The notes below the pieces were generated by a model. It was not told the origin of the DNA, did no database searches, and saw only the letters and a program-made list of their open reading frames with translations. The position numbers and the translations under genes were made by a program. Source: Palsa-851 sp035534435 (GTDB lineage Bacteria > Chloroflexota > Dormibacteria > Aeolococcales > Aeolococcaceae). Taken from it: a stretch of DNA of 18,267 nt. The DNA is taken from the NCBI GenBank assembly GCA_035534435.1, contig DATLRX010000042.1:1-18267 (forward strand). Direction: 5' to 3'. Shown here piece by piece: positions 1-6,739 of this stretch (positions within the stretch are counted from its first letter, which is position 1; each line of letters opens with the position of its first letter).

Positions 1-1
1 C

Positions 2-397
2 ATGACCAGTGACAGCATCGCGGACATGCTGACCCGCATCCGCAACGCCAACCAGGCCCATCACCGCACCGTGGAGATCCCGGTGTCGAAGATGAAGGTC
101 GAGATCGCGCGCGTCCTCACCGAGGAGGGCTTCGTCGACGGGTACGAAGTCTCCGGGGAAGCGCCGATGCAGCTGCTCACGGTGACGCTGAAGCCCGGCA
201 GCGCGCGCGGGCGCGCGCTCTCCGGACTCCGACGGATCAGCCGCCCCGGGCTTCGCGTGTACGCGCGCAAATCCGAGATCCCGCGCGTGCTCGGCGGCCT
301 CGGCGTGGCGATCATCTCCACGTCGCGTGGATTGATGACCGGACGCGCGGCGCAGCGCGCCGGGCTCGGCGGCGAAGTCGTCGCCTTCGTGTGGTGA
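2..397 (+). CDS. rpsH: 30S ribosomal protein S8
   Basis: S8 binds the central domain of 16S rRNA and is needed early in small-subunit assembly. The 131-residue product has the family's usual length and opens with the classic MTSDSIADMLTRIRNAN block. The C-terminal rRNA-binding signature (GLGVAIISTSRGLMTGRAA, about residues 98-116) is intact. The ATG sits at the second base of the window, so its ribosome binding site lies outside. The spc operon usually has rpsN or rplE just upstream, also not visible. rplF follows after 10 nt, so the two are almost certainly co-transcribed. Nothing in the protein is unusual. Confidence 0.97.
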   Translation: MTSDSIADMLTRIRNANQAHHRTVEIPVSKMKVEIARVLTEEGFVDGYEVSGEAPMQLLTVTLKPGSARGRALSGLRRISRPGLRVYARKSEIPRVLGGLGVAIISTSRGLMTGRAAQRAGLGGEVVAFVW

Positions 398-407
398 GGC
401 GCCGGTA

Positions 408-962
408 ATGTCGCGCATCGGCAAGCTCCCGATCCCCGTGCCGGCCGGAGTCGAGGTCGCCCTCGAGGCGGGCAACCGCCTCAGCGTGACCGGGTCGCGC
501 GGGACGCTGCACCGCACACTCGCGCCGTCAATGCAGATCAACGTCGAAACGGGAACGATCACCGTCGACCGCCCGTCGAACGCGCGGATCCATCGTTCGC
601 TGCACGGGCTCACGCGGACGCTTGTCGCGAACATGGTGCAGGGCGTGAGCGGCGGCTTCACCCGCGAGCTCGACCTCGTCGGCGTCGGCTTCCGCGCCTC
701 GAAGCAGGGTGGCGACCTCGTGCTGACGCTCGGGTATTCGCACCCCATCCGCTACACGCCGCCGGAAGGGATCTCGATCGACGTTCCCGCCCCGACACAG
801 ATCGCGATCAGCGGATCCGACAAGGAGGTCGTCGGTCAGGTCGCCGCCAAGATTCGCTCGTTCCGCAAGCCCGAGCCGTACAAGGGCAAGGGCATCCTGT
901 ATCGCGGCGAGAAGCTGCGCCGCAAGGCGGGCAAGTCGGGCAAGGCCGGCAAGACCAAGTAA
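408..962 (+). CDS. rplF: 50S ribosomal protein L6
   Basis: L6 sits near the base of the L7/L12 stalk and the sarcin-ricin loop of the large subunit. The 184-residue product starts MSRIGKLPIPVPAGVEV, as L6 proteins do. It has the two tandem L6 folds and carries the family signature PEPYKGKGILYRGEKLRRKAGK near residues 152-173. A short Lys/Gly-rich tail (KSGKAGKTK) follows. The ATG lies 10 nt after the rpsH stop, with only a weak Shine-Dalgarno match, so coupling to rpsH translation is likely. A 10-bp direct repeat begins at its stop codon. Confidence 0.97.
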   Translation: MSRIGKLPIPVPAGVEVALEAGNRLSVTGSRGTLHRTLAPSMQINVETGTITVDRPSNARIHRSLHGLTRTLVANMVQGVSGGFTRELDLVGVGFRASKQGGDLVLTLGYSHPIRYTPPEGISIDVPAPTQIAISGSDKEVVGQVAAKIRSFRKPEPYKGKGILYRGEKLRRKAGKSGKAGKTK

Positions 963-983
963 CGACAAGACGTAAGTAACGAC
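957..983. repeat. Short direct repeat at the rplF stop codon
   Basis: The decamer AAGTAACGAC occurs at 957-966 and again at 974-983, 17 nt apart. The first copy contains the last Lys codon and TAA stop of rplF; the second lies in the 47-nt gap before rplR. A third partial copy (CAAGTAG) follows. It looks like a small local duplication, and no regulatory role can be read from the sequence. Confidence 0.6.
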
Positions 984-1009
984 GCAAGTAGAGTAGAGGC
1001 TGATTCACG

Positions 1010-1384
1010 ATGTTCACGAAGCACGATCGACGCGCCGCTCGCGCGCGGCGCCACCGCCGCGTCCGCAAGCACGTGTCCGGCACTGCGGCGCGCCCGCGTC
1101 TCGCGGTGTTCCGCAGCCTCCGTCACATCGGGGCGCAACTCGTCGACGACGCCAACGGCCACACCATCGTCGCCGCGTCGACGACCGAACCTGCGCTGCG
1201 CTCCGTGCTCGGTGACGGCAACGCCTGCACCACCGCCGGCGCGGCCGCCATCGGCAAGACGATCTCCGAGCGCGCACGGGCGGCCGGTGTCGACACCGTC
1301 GTGTTCGATCGCGCCGGCTATCTCTTCCACGGTCGCGTCAAGGCGCTTGCGGAGGCTGCCCGCGAGGGTGGCCTGAAGTTCTGA
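1010..1384 (+). CDS. rplR: 50S ribosomal protein L18
   Basis: L18 helps load 5S rRNA onto the large subunit together with L5. The 124-residue product has the basic N-terminus (FTKHDRRAARARRHRRVRKH), the RPRLAVFRSLRHIGAQLVDD segment, and the closing GYLFHGRVKALAEAAREGGL block that defines the family. An AGAGG at 995-999 lies 10 nt before the ATG and serves as ribosome binding site. The gap to rplF, 47 nt, is the largest in this part of the operon. Only one base separates its stop from the first rpsE start. Confidence 0.96.
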   Translation: MFTKHDRRAARARRHRRVRKHVSGTAARPRLAVFRSLRHIGAQLVDDANGHTIVAASTTEPALRSVLGDGNACTTAGAAAIGKTISERARAAGVDTVVFDRAGYLFHGRVKALAEAAREGGLKF

Positions 1385-1385
1385 C

Positions 1386-1976
1386 ATGGGAATGCGCATG
1401 GATCGCCGCGACGATCGCGGCAGTGAGTTCCAGGAGAAGATCGTCTCGCTGAACCGCGTGGCCAAGGTGGTCAAGGGTGGACGCCGCTTCTCGTTCAGCG
1501 CGCTGGTCGTCGTTGGTGACGGCAAGGGTCGCGTCGGCGCGGGGCTCGGCAAGGCGGGCGAGGTGCCGGACGCCATTCGCAAGGGCGTCGACGACGCGAA
1601 GAAACACATGATCACCGTGCCCATGGTCGGGACGACCATCCCGCACGAGGTGCGCTACAAGCTCGGTGCCGCGAAGGTGATGCTCAAGCCCGGCGTTCCC
1701 GGGACGGGAGTCATCAGCGGCAGCTCGATGCGCGCGGTCGTCGAGGCGGCGGGAATCAAGGACATCCTCACGAAGAGCCTCGGCACGGACAACCCCATCA
1801 ACGTCGTTCGCGCCACCGTGTCGGCGCTCGCGAGCCTGCGCACGCTGGCGTCGGTCGCCGAGCTGCGCGGCCGCACGCCGGAGCAGATCGTCGGCAGCCG
1901 CAAGATGGCCGATCGGATGCTTGGCCGCACGCCGGCCGCAGCGGACACCGCGCCCGTCGAGGTCGTCACACCGTGA
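1386..1976 (+). CDS. rpsE: 30S ribosomal protein S5
   Basis: S5 lies at the mRNA entry side of the small subunit and contributes to decoding fidelity. The 196-residue product has the N-terminal double-stranded RNA-binding domain (FQEKIVSLNRVAKVVKGGRR, about residues 16-35). It is followed by the GDGKGRVGAGLGKAGEVPDA loop and the C-terminal domain with LKPGVPGTGVISGSSMRAVVE. Three in-frame ATGs lie at 1386, 1392 and 1398. I took the first, one base after the rplR stop, but the third (MDRRDDRG) fits many homologues equally well. A tail of about 20 residues (TPAAADTAPVEVVTP) extends past the usual end. Confidence 0.96.
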   Translation: MGMRMDRRDDRGSEFQEKIVSLNRVAKVVKGGRRFSFSALVVVGDGKGRVGAGLGKAGEVPDAIRKGVDDAKKHMITVPMVGTTIPHEVRYKLGAAKVMLKPGVPGTGVISGSSMRAVVEAAGIKDILTKSLGTDNPINVVRATVSALASLRTLASVAELRGRTPEQIVGSRKMADRMLGRTPAAADTAPVEVVTP

Positions 1977-2218
1977 GCACCGTGCGCGTGACCTACCGCA
2001 AGAGCTCGATCGGCTACGCCTGGGACCAGAAGCGCACCCTCGCAGCGCTCGGCCTCAAGAAGCTGAACCACACCGTCGAGCACGAGGCGACCCCGTCCAT
2101 CCGCGGCATGGTCCACAAGGTGCGCCACCTCGTCAGCGTCAATGGCGAACCGGCGGACTCCCCGGCAGGCGTCGCGGTGCTCCAGAGCCTCGCGTCTTCG
2201 TCGGAGGATGCCGAATGA
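1973..2218 (+). CDS. rpmD: 50S ribosomal protein L30, C-terminally extended
   Basis: L30 is a small large-subunit protein that binds 23S rRNA domain II. Residues 1-57 cover the family: VRVTYRKSSIGYAWDQKRTL, ALGLKKLNHTVEHEATPSIRGM and the closing HKVRHLV. The protein runs on to 81 residues with a non-conserved tail ending SSSEDAE, whereas family members are usually about 60 long. It starts at GTG, overlapping the rpsE stop as GTGA. No other start would retain the first beta strand, so the start is well supported. The tail holds the GGAGGA ribosome binding site of rplO (2203-2208), so at least part of it is constrained at the DNA level. Confidence 0.95.
   Translation: MSTVRVTYRKSSIGYAWDQKRTLAALGLKKLNHTVEHEATPSIRGMVHKVRHLVSVNGEPADSPAGVAVLQSLASSSEDAE
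2203..2208 (+). promoter_or_regulatory. Ribosome binding site of rplO
   Basis: GGAGGA inside the end of rpmD lies 6 nt before the ATG at 2215. It decides the L15 start over upstream in-frame codons, and that start overlaps the rpmD stop as ATGA. Confidence 0.8.
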
Positions 2219-2925
2219 AGCTGCACGAGCTGAGCCCGGCCAAAGGCAGTCGAAAGACACGCAAGCGGATCGGCCGCGGTCACGGTTCGGGCCAGGGCAA
2301 GACCAGCGGGCGCGGCCAGAAGGGCCAGGGTTCGCGGTCGAGCGTCGGGCTTCCGACGGGCTTCGAGGGTGGCCAGATGCCACTCAAGCAGCGGTTGCCG
2401 AAGCTTCGTGGCTTTCACAATCGCTGGCGCAAGGAATTCGTCGTCGTCAATCTCGGCAAGCTCGGGCGCTTCGAAAAGGACACGGTCGTTGACGCCGACG
2501 TGCTCACCGAGGCAGGGCTCATCCCGCGCGCCTCGTCGCCGGTCAAGGTGCTCGCGGCCGGTCATCTGACGCACGCGCTCACTCTCCGTGTCGATCGGAT
2601 CTCCGCTGCCGCGCGCACCGCGGTGGAGGCCGCCGGCGGGAGTGTCGAGCTCGTCGGCCCGCAACCGGAATCCGAATCCGTCACGAAGGGTCGCGCCGCC
2701 GTGCGGGCGACCAAGCAGGCAGCCAAGGCAGACGCGGCGAGCGCGCGCGCGGCCGCTGCCGAGAACGCTCCGGCGGGTGAAGCGCCGAGCCGTCGCACGA
2801 AAAAAGCTGACACCAAGGCCAAGGCGGCCAAGCCGTCCGAGCAAGCACCCCCAACCGAAGCCGCGGCCGCTACAGGGCCCGACGGCGCACCTGACAACGA
2901 GGCGGAGACCGAGGACGCGGAGTGA
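2215..2925 (+). CDS. rplO: 50S ribosomal protein L15 with long C-terminal tail
   Basis: L15 is a core large-subunit protein that threads an extended basic arm into 23S rRNA. Residues 1-147 are a complete L15: MKLHELSPAKGSRKTRKRIG, the Gly-rich GHGSGQGKTSGRGQKGQGSR arm, GFEGGQMPLKQRLPK, and the closing AGGSVELV. The family normally ends near here. This protein continues to 236 residues, adding roughly 87 residues rich in Ala, Lys, Glu and Pro: a basic first half, then an acidic end (NEAETEDAE). The reading frame is open and the stop overlaps the secY start, so the extension is real unless there is a sequencing error. I expect it to be disordered; no domain is recognisable. Confidence 0.95.
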   Translation: MKLHELSPAKGSRKTRKRIGRGHGSGQGKTSGRGQKGQGSRSSVGLPTGFEGGQMPLKQRLPKLRGFHNRWRKEFVVVNLGKLGRFEKDTVVDADVLTEAGLIPRASSPVKVLAAGHLTHALTLRVDRISAAARTAVEAAGGSVELVGPQPESESVTKGRAAVRATKQAAKADAASARAAAAENAPAGEAPSRRTKKADTKAKAAKPSEQAPPTEAAAATGPDGAPDNEAETEDAE

Positions 2926-4256
2926 ACCTCCTCCAGGCGCTTGCCCAGGCACTGCGAATTCCGGAGCTGCGACGCAAGCTGCTGTTCACACTCGGCCTGC
3001 TCCTCGCCTTCCGAATCCTCGCAAGCATCTCGATCCCCGGCGCGAGCGTCAAGGCGCTGAACGACCTCTTCTCCGGCAACTCCCTGCTCGGGCTGCTGAA
3101 CCTCTTCAGCGGCGGCGGCCTGCAGCGGTTCACCATCGTCGCGCTCGGGCTGAATCCCTACATCAACGCTACGATCATCATGCAGCTGATGACGGTCGTC
3201 TCCGTCCGGCTCAAGGAGTTGAGCAAGGAAGGGGAGGTCGGACGCAAGAAGATCACCCGCTACACGCGCTGGCTCACCGTGCCGCTGGCGATGCTCCAGG
3301 CGTACGGCTACCTTGCCCTGTTCACCAACCCGCAGGTCACCAAGGACGGGGCGATCCTCAACAACCCCAGCGGCGCGACTGAGATCAGCATCATCCTCAC
3401 GCTCACCGCCGGCACGATCATCGCGATGTGGCTCGGTGAGCTGATCACGGAGTACGGCGTCGGCAACGGCGTCTCACTGATCATCTTCGTCGGGATCATC
3501 GGGAGGCTCCCCGCGGCGATCGTGGGCTACGGGGGCACGGGTGGCACCGCGCACCTCGTGCAGCTCGCCGTCATGACCCTGATCGCCGTCGCGGTCACCG
3601 CGGGAGTCATCGAGGTCCAGCAGGCACAGCGCAAAGTACCCGTTCAATCGGCGCAACGCGTTCTCAACGTGCGCACCGGCATGGCCTCGCAGGGGCGGCG
3701 CAACTTCTTACCACTTCGAGTCAACGCCGCGGGAGTCATCCCGATCATCTTCGCGATCTCGATCATGACCTTCCCGACGATCTTCGCCAACCTCTTCCAG
3801 AGCAGCACCGGATGGACGCTGGCGGTGTCCTCGTGGATCACCACCAACTGGCAGGCGACGGGCGGTTTCATTCCGCTCAACTTCCTGTACAACGGCATCT
3901 ACTTCCTGCTCGTGATGGGTTTCACGTACTTCTACACGGCGATCGTCTTCGACCCCGTCGACGTCGCCGACAACCTGAAGAAACAGTCGACGTTCATTCC
4001 GGGCATCAGACCGGGGCGAAGTACCGCGGAGTATCTCGGCAAGGTCATGGGCCGGATCACACTCGCCGGTGCGCTCTTCCTCGCGATGATCACGGTCGTC
4101 CTGCCGCTGCTCACGGCCGTGCTCACCGGAGTCCCGTCGACGAGCCTGTACCTCGGTGGCACCGCGATCCTCATCGTCGTCGGCGTCGCGCTCGACACCA
4201 TGAAGCAGATCGAGACCCAGCTCTTGATGCGCCAGTACAAGGGATTCATCAAGTGA
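2922..4256 (+). CDS. secY: Preprotein translocase subunit SecY
   Basis: SecY is the ten-helix channel of the Sec translocon in the cytoplasmic membrane, through which SecA drives unfolded preproteins. The 444-residue product has the family's usual length and opens with RIPELRRKLLFTLGLLLAFR. The plug and TM2 region (LNLFSGGGLQRFTIVALGLN) is clear, as is the C5 cytoplasmic loop (FIPGIRPGRSTAEYL, Gly361 in the middle) that contacts SecA and ribosomes. About ten hydrophobic stretches can be counted. It starts at GTG, overlapping the rplO stop as GTGA. Its partner SecA is encoded at the other end of this window. Confidence 0.97.
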   Translation: MNLLQALAQALRIPELRRKLLFTLGLLLAFRILASISIPGASVKALNDLFSGNSLLGLLNLFSGGGLQRFTIVALGLNPYINATIIMQLMTVVSVRLKELSKEGEVGRKKITRYTRWLTVPLAMLQAYGYLALFTNPQVTKDGAILNNPSGATEISIILTLTAGTIIAMWLGELITEYGVGNGVSLIIFVGIIGRLPAAIVGYGGTGGTAHLVQLAVMTLIAVAVTAGVIEVQQAQRKVPVQSAQRVLNVRTGMASQGRRNFLPLRVNAAGVIPIIFAISIMTFPTIFANLFQSSTGWTLAVSSWITTNWQATGGFIPLNFLYNGIYFLLVMGFTYFYTAIVFDPVDVADNLKKQSTFIPGIRPGRSTAEYLGKVMGRITLAGALFLAMITVVLPLLTAVLTGVPSTSLYLGGTAILIVVGVALDTMKQIETQLLMRQYKGFIK

Positions 4257-4843
4257 TCGCGGTGATGTTCGGACCGCCGGGGAGCGGCAAGGGCACCCAG
4301 GCGTCCCGTGTGGCCCTCCGTCTCGCGATCCCGCACGTCGCCGCCGGCGACATGCTCCGCAACGAGGTGGCGCGCGGCACCGATCTCGGCCGCGAGGCGA
4401 AACCGATCATGGACGCCGGTGGTCTCGTCCCGGACGATCTCGTGGTGCGGATGATCAACGCGCGCCTCAACCAGCAGGACGCGGCCAAAGGGGTCCTGCT
4501 CGACGGGTTCCCGCGCACCGTCCCGCAGGCGGTCACGCTGGACCGGATGCTCAAGGTCCGTGACGACTACGTCGCCGAGGTGATCTCGCTCGAGGTTCCC
4601 GACGACGAGCTCAAGACACGCATCCTCAAGCGCGCCGACGTCGAGGGCCGGAGCGACGACACCGCCGAGGGCCTCGCGAACCGCCTCGTCGTCTACCACC
4701 AGGACACGTGGCCGGTGCTCGAGCACTACCGATCGGTCGGCACCCGCATCGAGACGATCGACGGTGTGGGCGATATCGACACGATCACCGAGCGCATCGT
4801 CACGGCGCTGCGCCACCATGGCATCTCGGTGACCTCCACATGA
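4253..4843 (+). CDS. adk: Adenylate kinase, short-LID form
   Basis: Cytosolic nucleotide kinase converting AMP and ATP to two ADP. The 196-residue product has the P-loop GPPGSGKGTQ at residues 7-16, the AMP-binding segment AGDMLRNEVARGT, and LLDGFPRTVPQA. The lid is short (RADVEGRSDDTAEGLANRL) and lacks the four-Cys zinc-binding insert of long forms. I chose the GTG at 4253, which overlaps the secY stop as GTGA and gives the normal first strand (MIAVMFGPPG). An ATG at 4265 would cut into that strand. The secY-adk-map order is a standard arrangement, and map overlaps its stop as ATGA. Confidence 0.96.
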   Translation: MIAVMFGPPGSGKGTQASRVALRLAIPHVAAGDMLRNEVARGTDLGREAKPIMDAGGLVPDDLVVRMINARLNQQDAAKGVLLDGFPRTVPQAVTLDRMLKVRDDYVAEVISLEVPDDELKTRILKRADVEGRSDDTAEGLANRLVVYHQDTWPVLEHYRSVGTRIETIDGVGDIDTITERIVTALRHHGISVTST

Positions 4844-5631
4844 GCCCCCGCAACGTCGACAGCTTCCGGTTGAAGCGCCCTGACGAGATCGAGAAGATGC
4901 GGGCGTCGGGCCGGATCCTCGGCGCATGTCTGTCGCATCTCGCGGCCGAGGTGCGGCCCGGGATCACGACGCTCGACCTCGATCGCGAGGCGGAGACGTT
5001 CATCCGCGACCACAACTGCATCCCCGGATTCCTCGGCTATGACGACTTCCCGAACTCGCTGTGCGTCTCGATCAACGAGCAGGTGGTGCACGGGATCCCG
5101 GGACCGCAGGTGATCCATGAAGGCGATCTCGTCTCGCTCGACTGCGGGCTCATCCTCGAGGGATGGTGGGCGGACAGCGGCCTCTCGGTCGCCTGCGGGG
5201 AAGCCTCGCCGCTCGTGCACCGGCTCATCGACGTCACCCGCGAGGCGCTCGACCTCGGCATCGCCGCGGCCAGACCCGGCAACCACATCGGCGATATCGG
5301 TGCGGCCGTCCAGCGCTTCGTCGAATCCAATGGGTTCTCGGTGGTTCGCCAGTACGTGGGCCACGGGATCGGCCGCGACATGCACGAACTGCCCCAGATC
5401 CCCAACTACGGGACCGCCGGCACGGGCAACATGCTCAAGCCCGGGTACGTGATCGCCATCGAGCCGATGGTCAACGTGGGACGTCCGGAGACCCGGGTGC
5501 TCGACGACGACTGGACGGTCGTCACCTCCGACGGGAAGCTGTCCTGCTACTTCGAGCACACGATTGCAATCACCGAATCCGGGCCCGAAGTCCTGACCCT
5601 GCGTCCGGACCCGGTCATGGCGGACGTGTAG
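4840..5631 (+). CDS. map: Type I methionine aminopeptidase
   Basis: Cytosolic metalloprotease that removes the initiator Met from nascent proteins. The 263-residue product carries all five metal ligands: Asp101 (SLDCG), Asp112 (WADSG), His175 (YVGHGIG), Glu208 (IEPM) and Glu239 (YFEHT), plus the substrate-contacting His84 (VVHGIPG). There is no N-terminal zinc-finger extension, so it is the short bacterial MetAP-Ia type. The ATG overlaps the adk stop (ATGA). Map ends the chain of overlapping genes; a 191-nt gap with a promoter follows, and the infA gene often found next is absent. Confidence 0.97.
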   Translation: MSPRNVDSFRLKRPDEIEKMRASGRILGACLSHLAAEVRPGITTLDLDREAETFIRDHNCIPGFLGYDDFPNSLCVSINEQVVHGIPGPQVIHEGDLVSLDCGLILEGWWADSGLSVACGEASPLVHRLIDVTREALDLGIAAARPGNHIGDIGAAVQRFVESNGFSVVRQYVGHGIGRDMHELPQIPNYGTAGTGNMLKPGYVIAIEPMVNVGRPETRVLDDDWTVVTSDGKLSCYFEHTIAITESGPEVLTLRPDPVMADV

Positions 5632-5646
5632 GTGGGTTCGACGGGT

Positions 5647-5676
5647 TTGCCTGGGACTCGGGCTGCGGTTTATACT
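5647..5676 (+). promoter_or_regulatory. Candidate sigma70-type promoter of the rpmJ-rpsI operon
   Basis: TTGCCT at 5647-5652 and TATACT at 5671-5676 match the -35 and -10 consensus at 4 of 6 and 5 of 6 positions, with an 18-nt spacer. The TTTATACT stretch stands out in otherwise GC-rich DNA. Transcription would start near 5683, giving a leader of about 140 nt before rpmJ. It lies in the only gap above 60 nt between the ribosomal genes, where an alpha-operon promoter is expected. No experimental support is visible. Confidence 0.6.
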
Positions 5677-5684
5677 CATCACCT

Positions 5685-5704
5685 CGGGCTCTCGTCAGAG
5701 CCTG
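5685..5704 (+). promoter_or_regulatory. 5'-leader stem-loop upstream of rpmJ
   Basis: GGCTCT (5687-5692) and AGAGCC (5697-5702) pair perfectly around a CGTC loop. A G-U and a C-G pair extend this to an 8-bp stem, 5685-5704. It begins within a few nucleotides of the predicted start, so it would cap the operon mRNA at its 5' end. No T-run follows, which argues against an intrinsic terminator for map. A weaker hairpin lies at 5751-5769 (TCGTT pairing with AACGA). Either could stabilise the mRNA or take part in r-protein feedback; both roles are inference. Confidence 0.5.
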
Positions 5705-5822
5705 GTTCGGCGCGCACGCATCGGGGTACCGCCGGCACCAGCGTCACGGGTCGTTCCGGGGCGCAACGAGCACCAAGCCATCGGCGCCCTACGCCGCCAA
5801 CCACGAGGAACGCGTCACCGGA

Positions 5823-5936
5823 ATGAAGGTCAGAGCATCAGTCAAGCGTCTCTGTGAGCGCTGCAAGATCATCAAGCGCCACGGGGCGGTCAGAGTGATC
5901 TGCGAGAACCCCAAGCACAAGCAGCGGCAGGGGTAG
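5823..5936 (+). CDS. rpmJ: 50S ribosomal protein L36, zinc-binding form
   Basis: L36 is the smallest large-subunit protein; it sits near the peptidyl-transferase region and contacts 23S rRNA. The 37-residue product is full length: MKVRASVKRLCERCKIIKRH and then VRVICENPKHKQRQG. The zinc ligands Cys11, Cys14, Cys27 and His32 are all present, making it the zinc-binding (C+) paralogue. The ATG is preceded by GAGGAACG. It is the first gene after the 5647-5676 promoter and is followed 8 nt later by rpsM, the standard rpmJ-rpsM pair. Confidence 0.96.
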   Translation: MKVRASVKRLCERCKIIKRHGAVRVICENPKHKQRQG

Positions 5937-5944
5937 GCGGAGCT

Positions 5945-6331
5945 ATGGCACGTATTGCAGGCGTCGACGTCCCTCGCGACAAGCGCATCGAGATCGCGCT
6001 CACGTACATCTACGGGATTGGACCGACCACGGCCAGACGAATGCTGTCGCTGGCAGGCGTTGCCCCCGATACGCGGACGAAGGATTTGAGCGATGCGCAG
6101 GTCGGCAAATTGCGCGATGTCATCGCAAAGCAATTGCAGGGCCGCGTTGAAGGCGACCTCCGCCGCCAGATCGCGCTGAACATCAAGCGTCTCACCGAGA
6201 TCGGCACGTACCGTGGCCTCCGTCACCGGCGCGGACTACCCGTACGCGGCCAGCGCACCCGCACCAACGCACGCACCCGTCGCGGGCCGAAGAAGACAGT
6301 CGGCGTGCGCCGCAAGAAGGCGACGAAGTAG
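5945..6331 (+). CDS. rpsM: 30S ribosomal protein S13
   Basis: S13 sits in the head of the small subunit and contacts the P-site tRNA and L5 across the subunit bridge. The 128-residue product has the N-terminal MARIAGVDVPRDKRIEIALT, the helix-turn TYIYGIGPTTARRML, and the signature TYRGLRHRRGLPVRGQRTRT. A basic C-terminal tail (KKTVGVRRKKATK) reaches toward tRNA. The GGCGGAGC just upstream of the ATG supplies the ribosome binding site. In enterobacteria S4 represses translation at the rpsM start of the alpha operon; whether that happens here cannot be read from the sequence. Confidence 0.97.
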   Translation: MARIAGVDVPRDKRIEIALTYIYGIGPTTARRMLSLAGVAPDTRTKDLSDAQVGKLRDVIAKQLQGRVEGDLRRQIALNIKRLTEIGTYRGLRHRRGLPVRGQRTRTNARTRRGPKKTVGVRRKKATK

Positions 6332-6334
6332 GTC

Positions 6335-6730
6335 ATGGCAAAGAAGAAGAAAGTCGTCCGAACCCGGCGCCGCGAGCGCAAGAACATCGCGGTCGGTCAC
6401 GCGCACGTGCTTGCCACGTTCAACAACACGATCGTGAGCCTCACCGACCCCGACGGCAATGTCATCGCGTGGGGCTCGGCCGGCGCGCAGGGCTTCAAGG
6501 GCTCGCGCAAGAGCACGCCGTTCGCGGCGCAGGTCACCGCTGAGGCGGCGGCTCGCCGGGCGATGGAGCATGGTCTGAAGTCGATCGAGATCTTCGTCAA
6601 GGGACCGGGCGCCGGCCGCGAGGCGGCGATCCGCAGCCTCCAGGCGAGCGGCCTCGACGTCAGCGCCATCTCCGACGTGACTCCCATCCCGCACAACGGC
6701 TGCCGCCCGCCGAAGCGGCGGCGGGTCTAG
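6335..6730 (+). CDS. rpsK: 30S ribosomal protein S11
   Basis: S11 lies on the platform of the small subunit, next to the Shine-Dalgarno/anti-Shine-Dalgarno helix. The 131-residue product has a Lys/Arg-rich N-terminus, the core HVLATFNNTIVSLTDPDGNV, the segment GFKGSRKSTPFAAQVTAEAA, and the closing signature VTPIPHNGCRPPKRRRV. The ATG comes 3 nt after the rpsM stop with only a weak AGG upstream, so re-initiation by ribosomes finishing rpsM is likely. Length and motifs are standard. Confidence 0.97.
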   Translation: MAKKKKVVRTRRRERKNIAVGHAHVLATFNNTIVSLTDPDGNVIAWGSAGAQGFKGSRKSTPFAAQVTAEAAARRAMEHGLKSIEIFVKGPGAGREAAIRSLQASGLDVSAISDVTPIPHNGCRPPKRRRV

Positions 6731-6739
6731 GGAGCGCCG

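Noticed and set aside
5685..5704. Intrinsic terminator after map
   Set aside because: The stem is good but no T-run follows, and it lies downstream of a strong -10 element, which fits a leader hairpin better.
5632..5826. A 64-codon + strand ORF filling the map-rpmJ gap
   Set aside because: It shows no similarity to IF-1 or any family I recognise, is Thr/Arg/Pro-rich, and coincides with promoter and hairpin signals.
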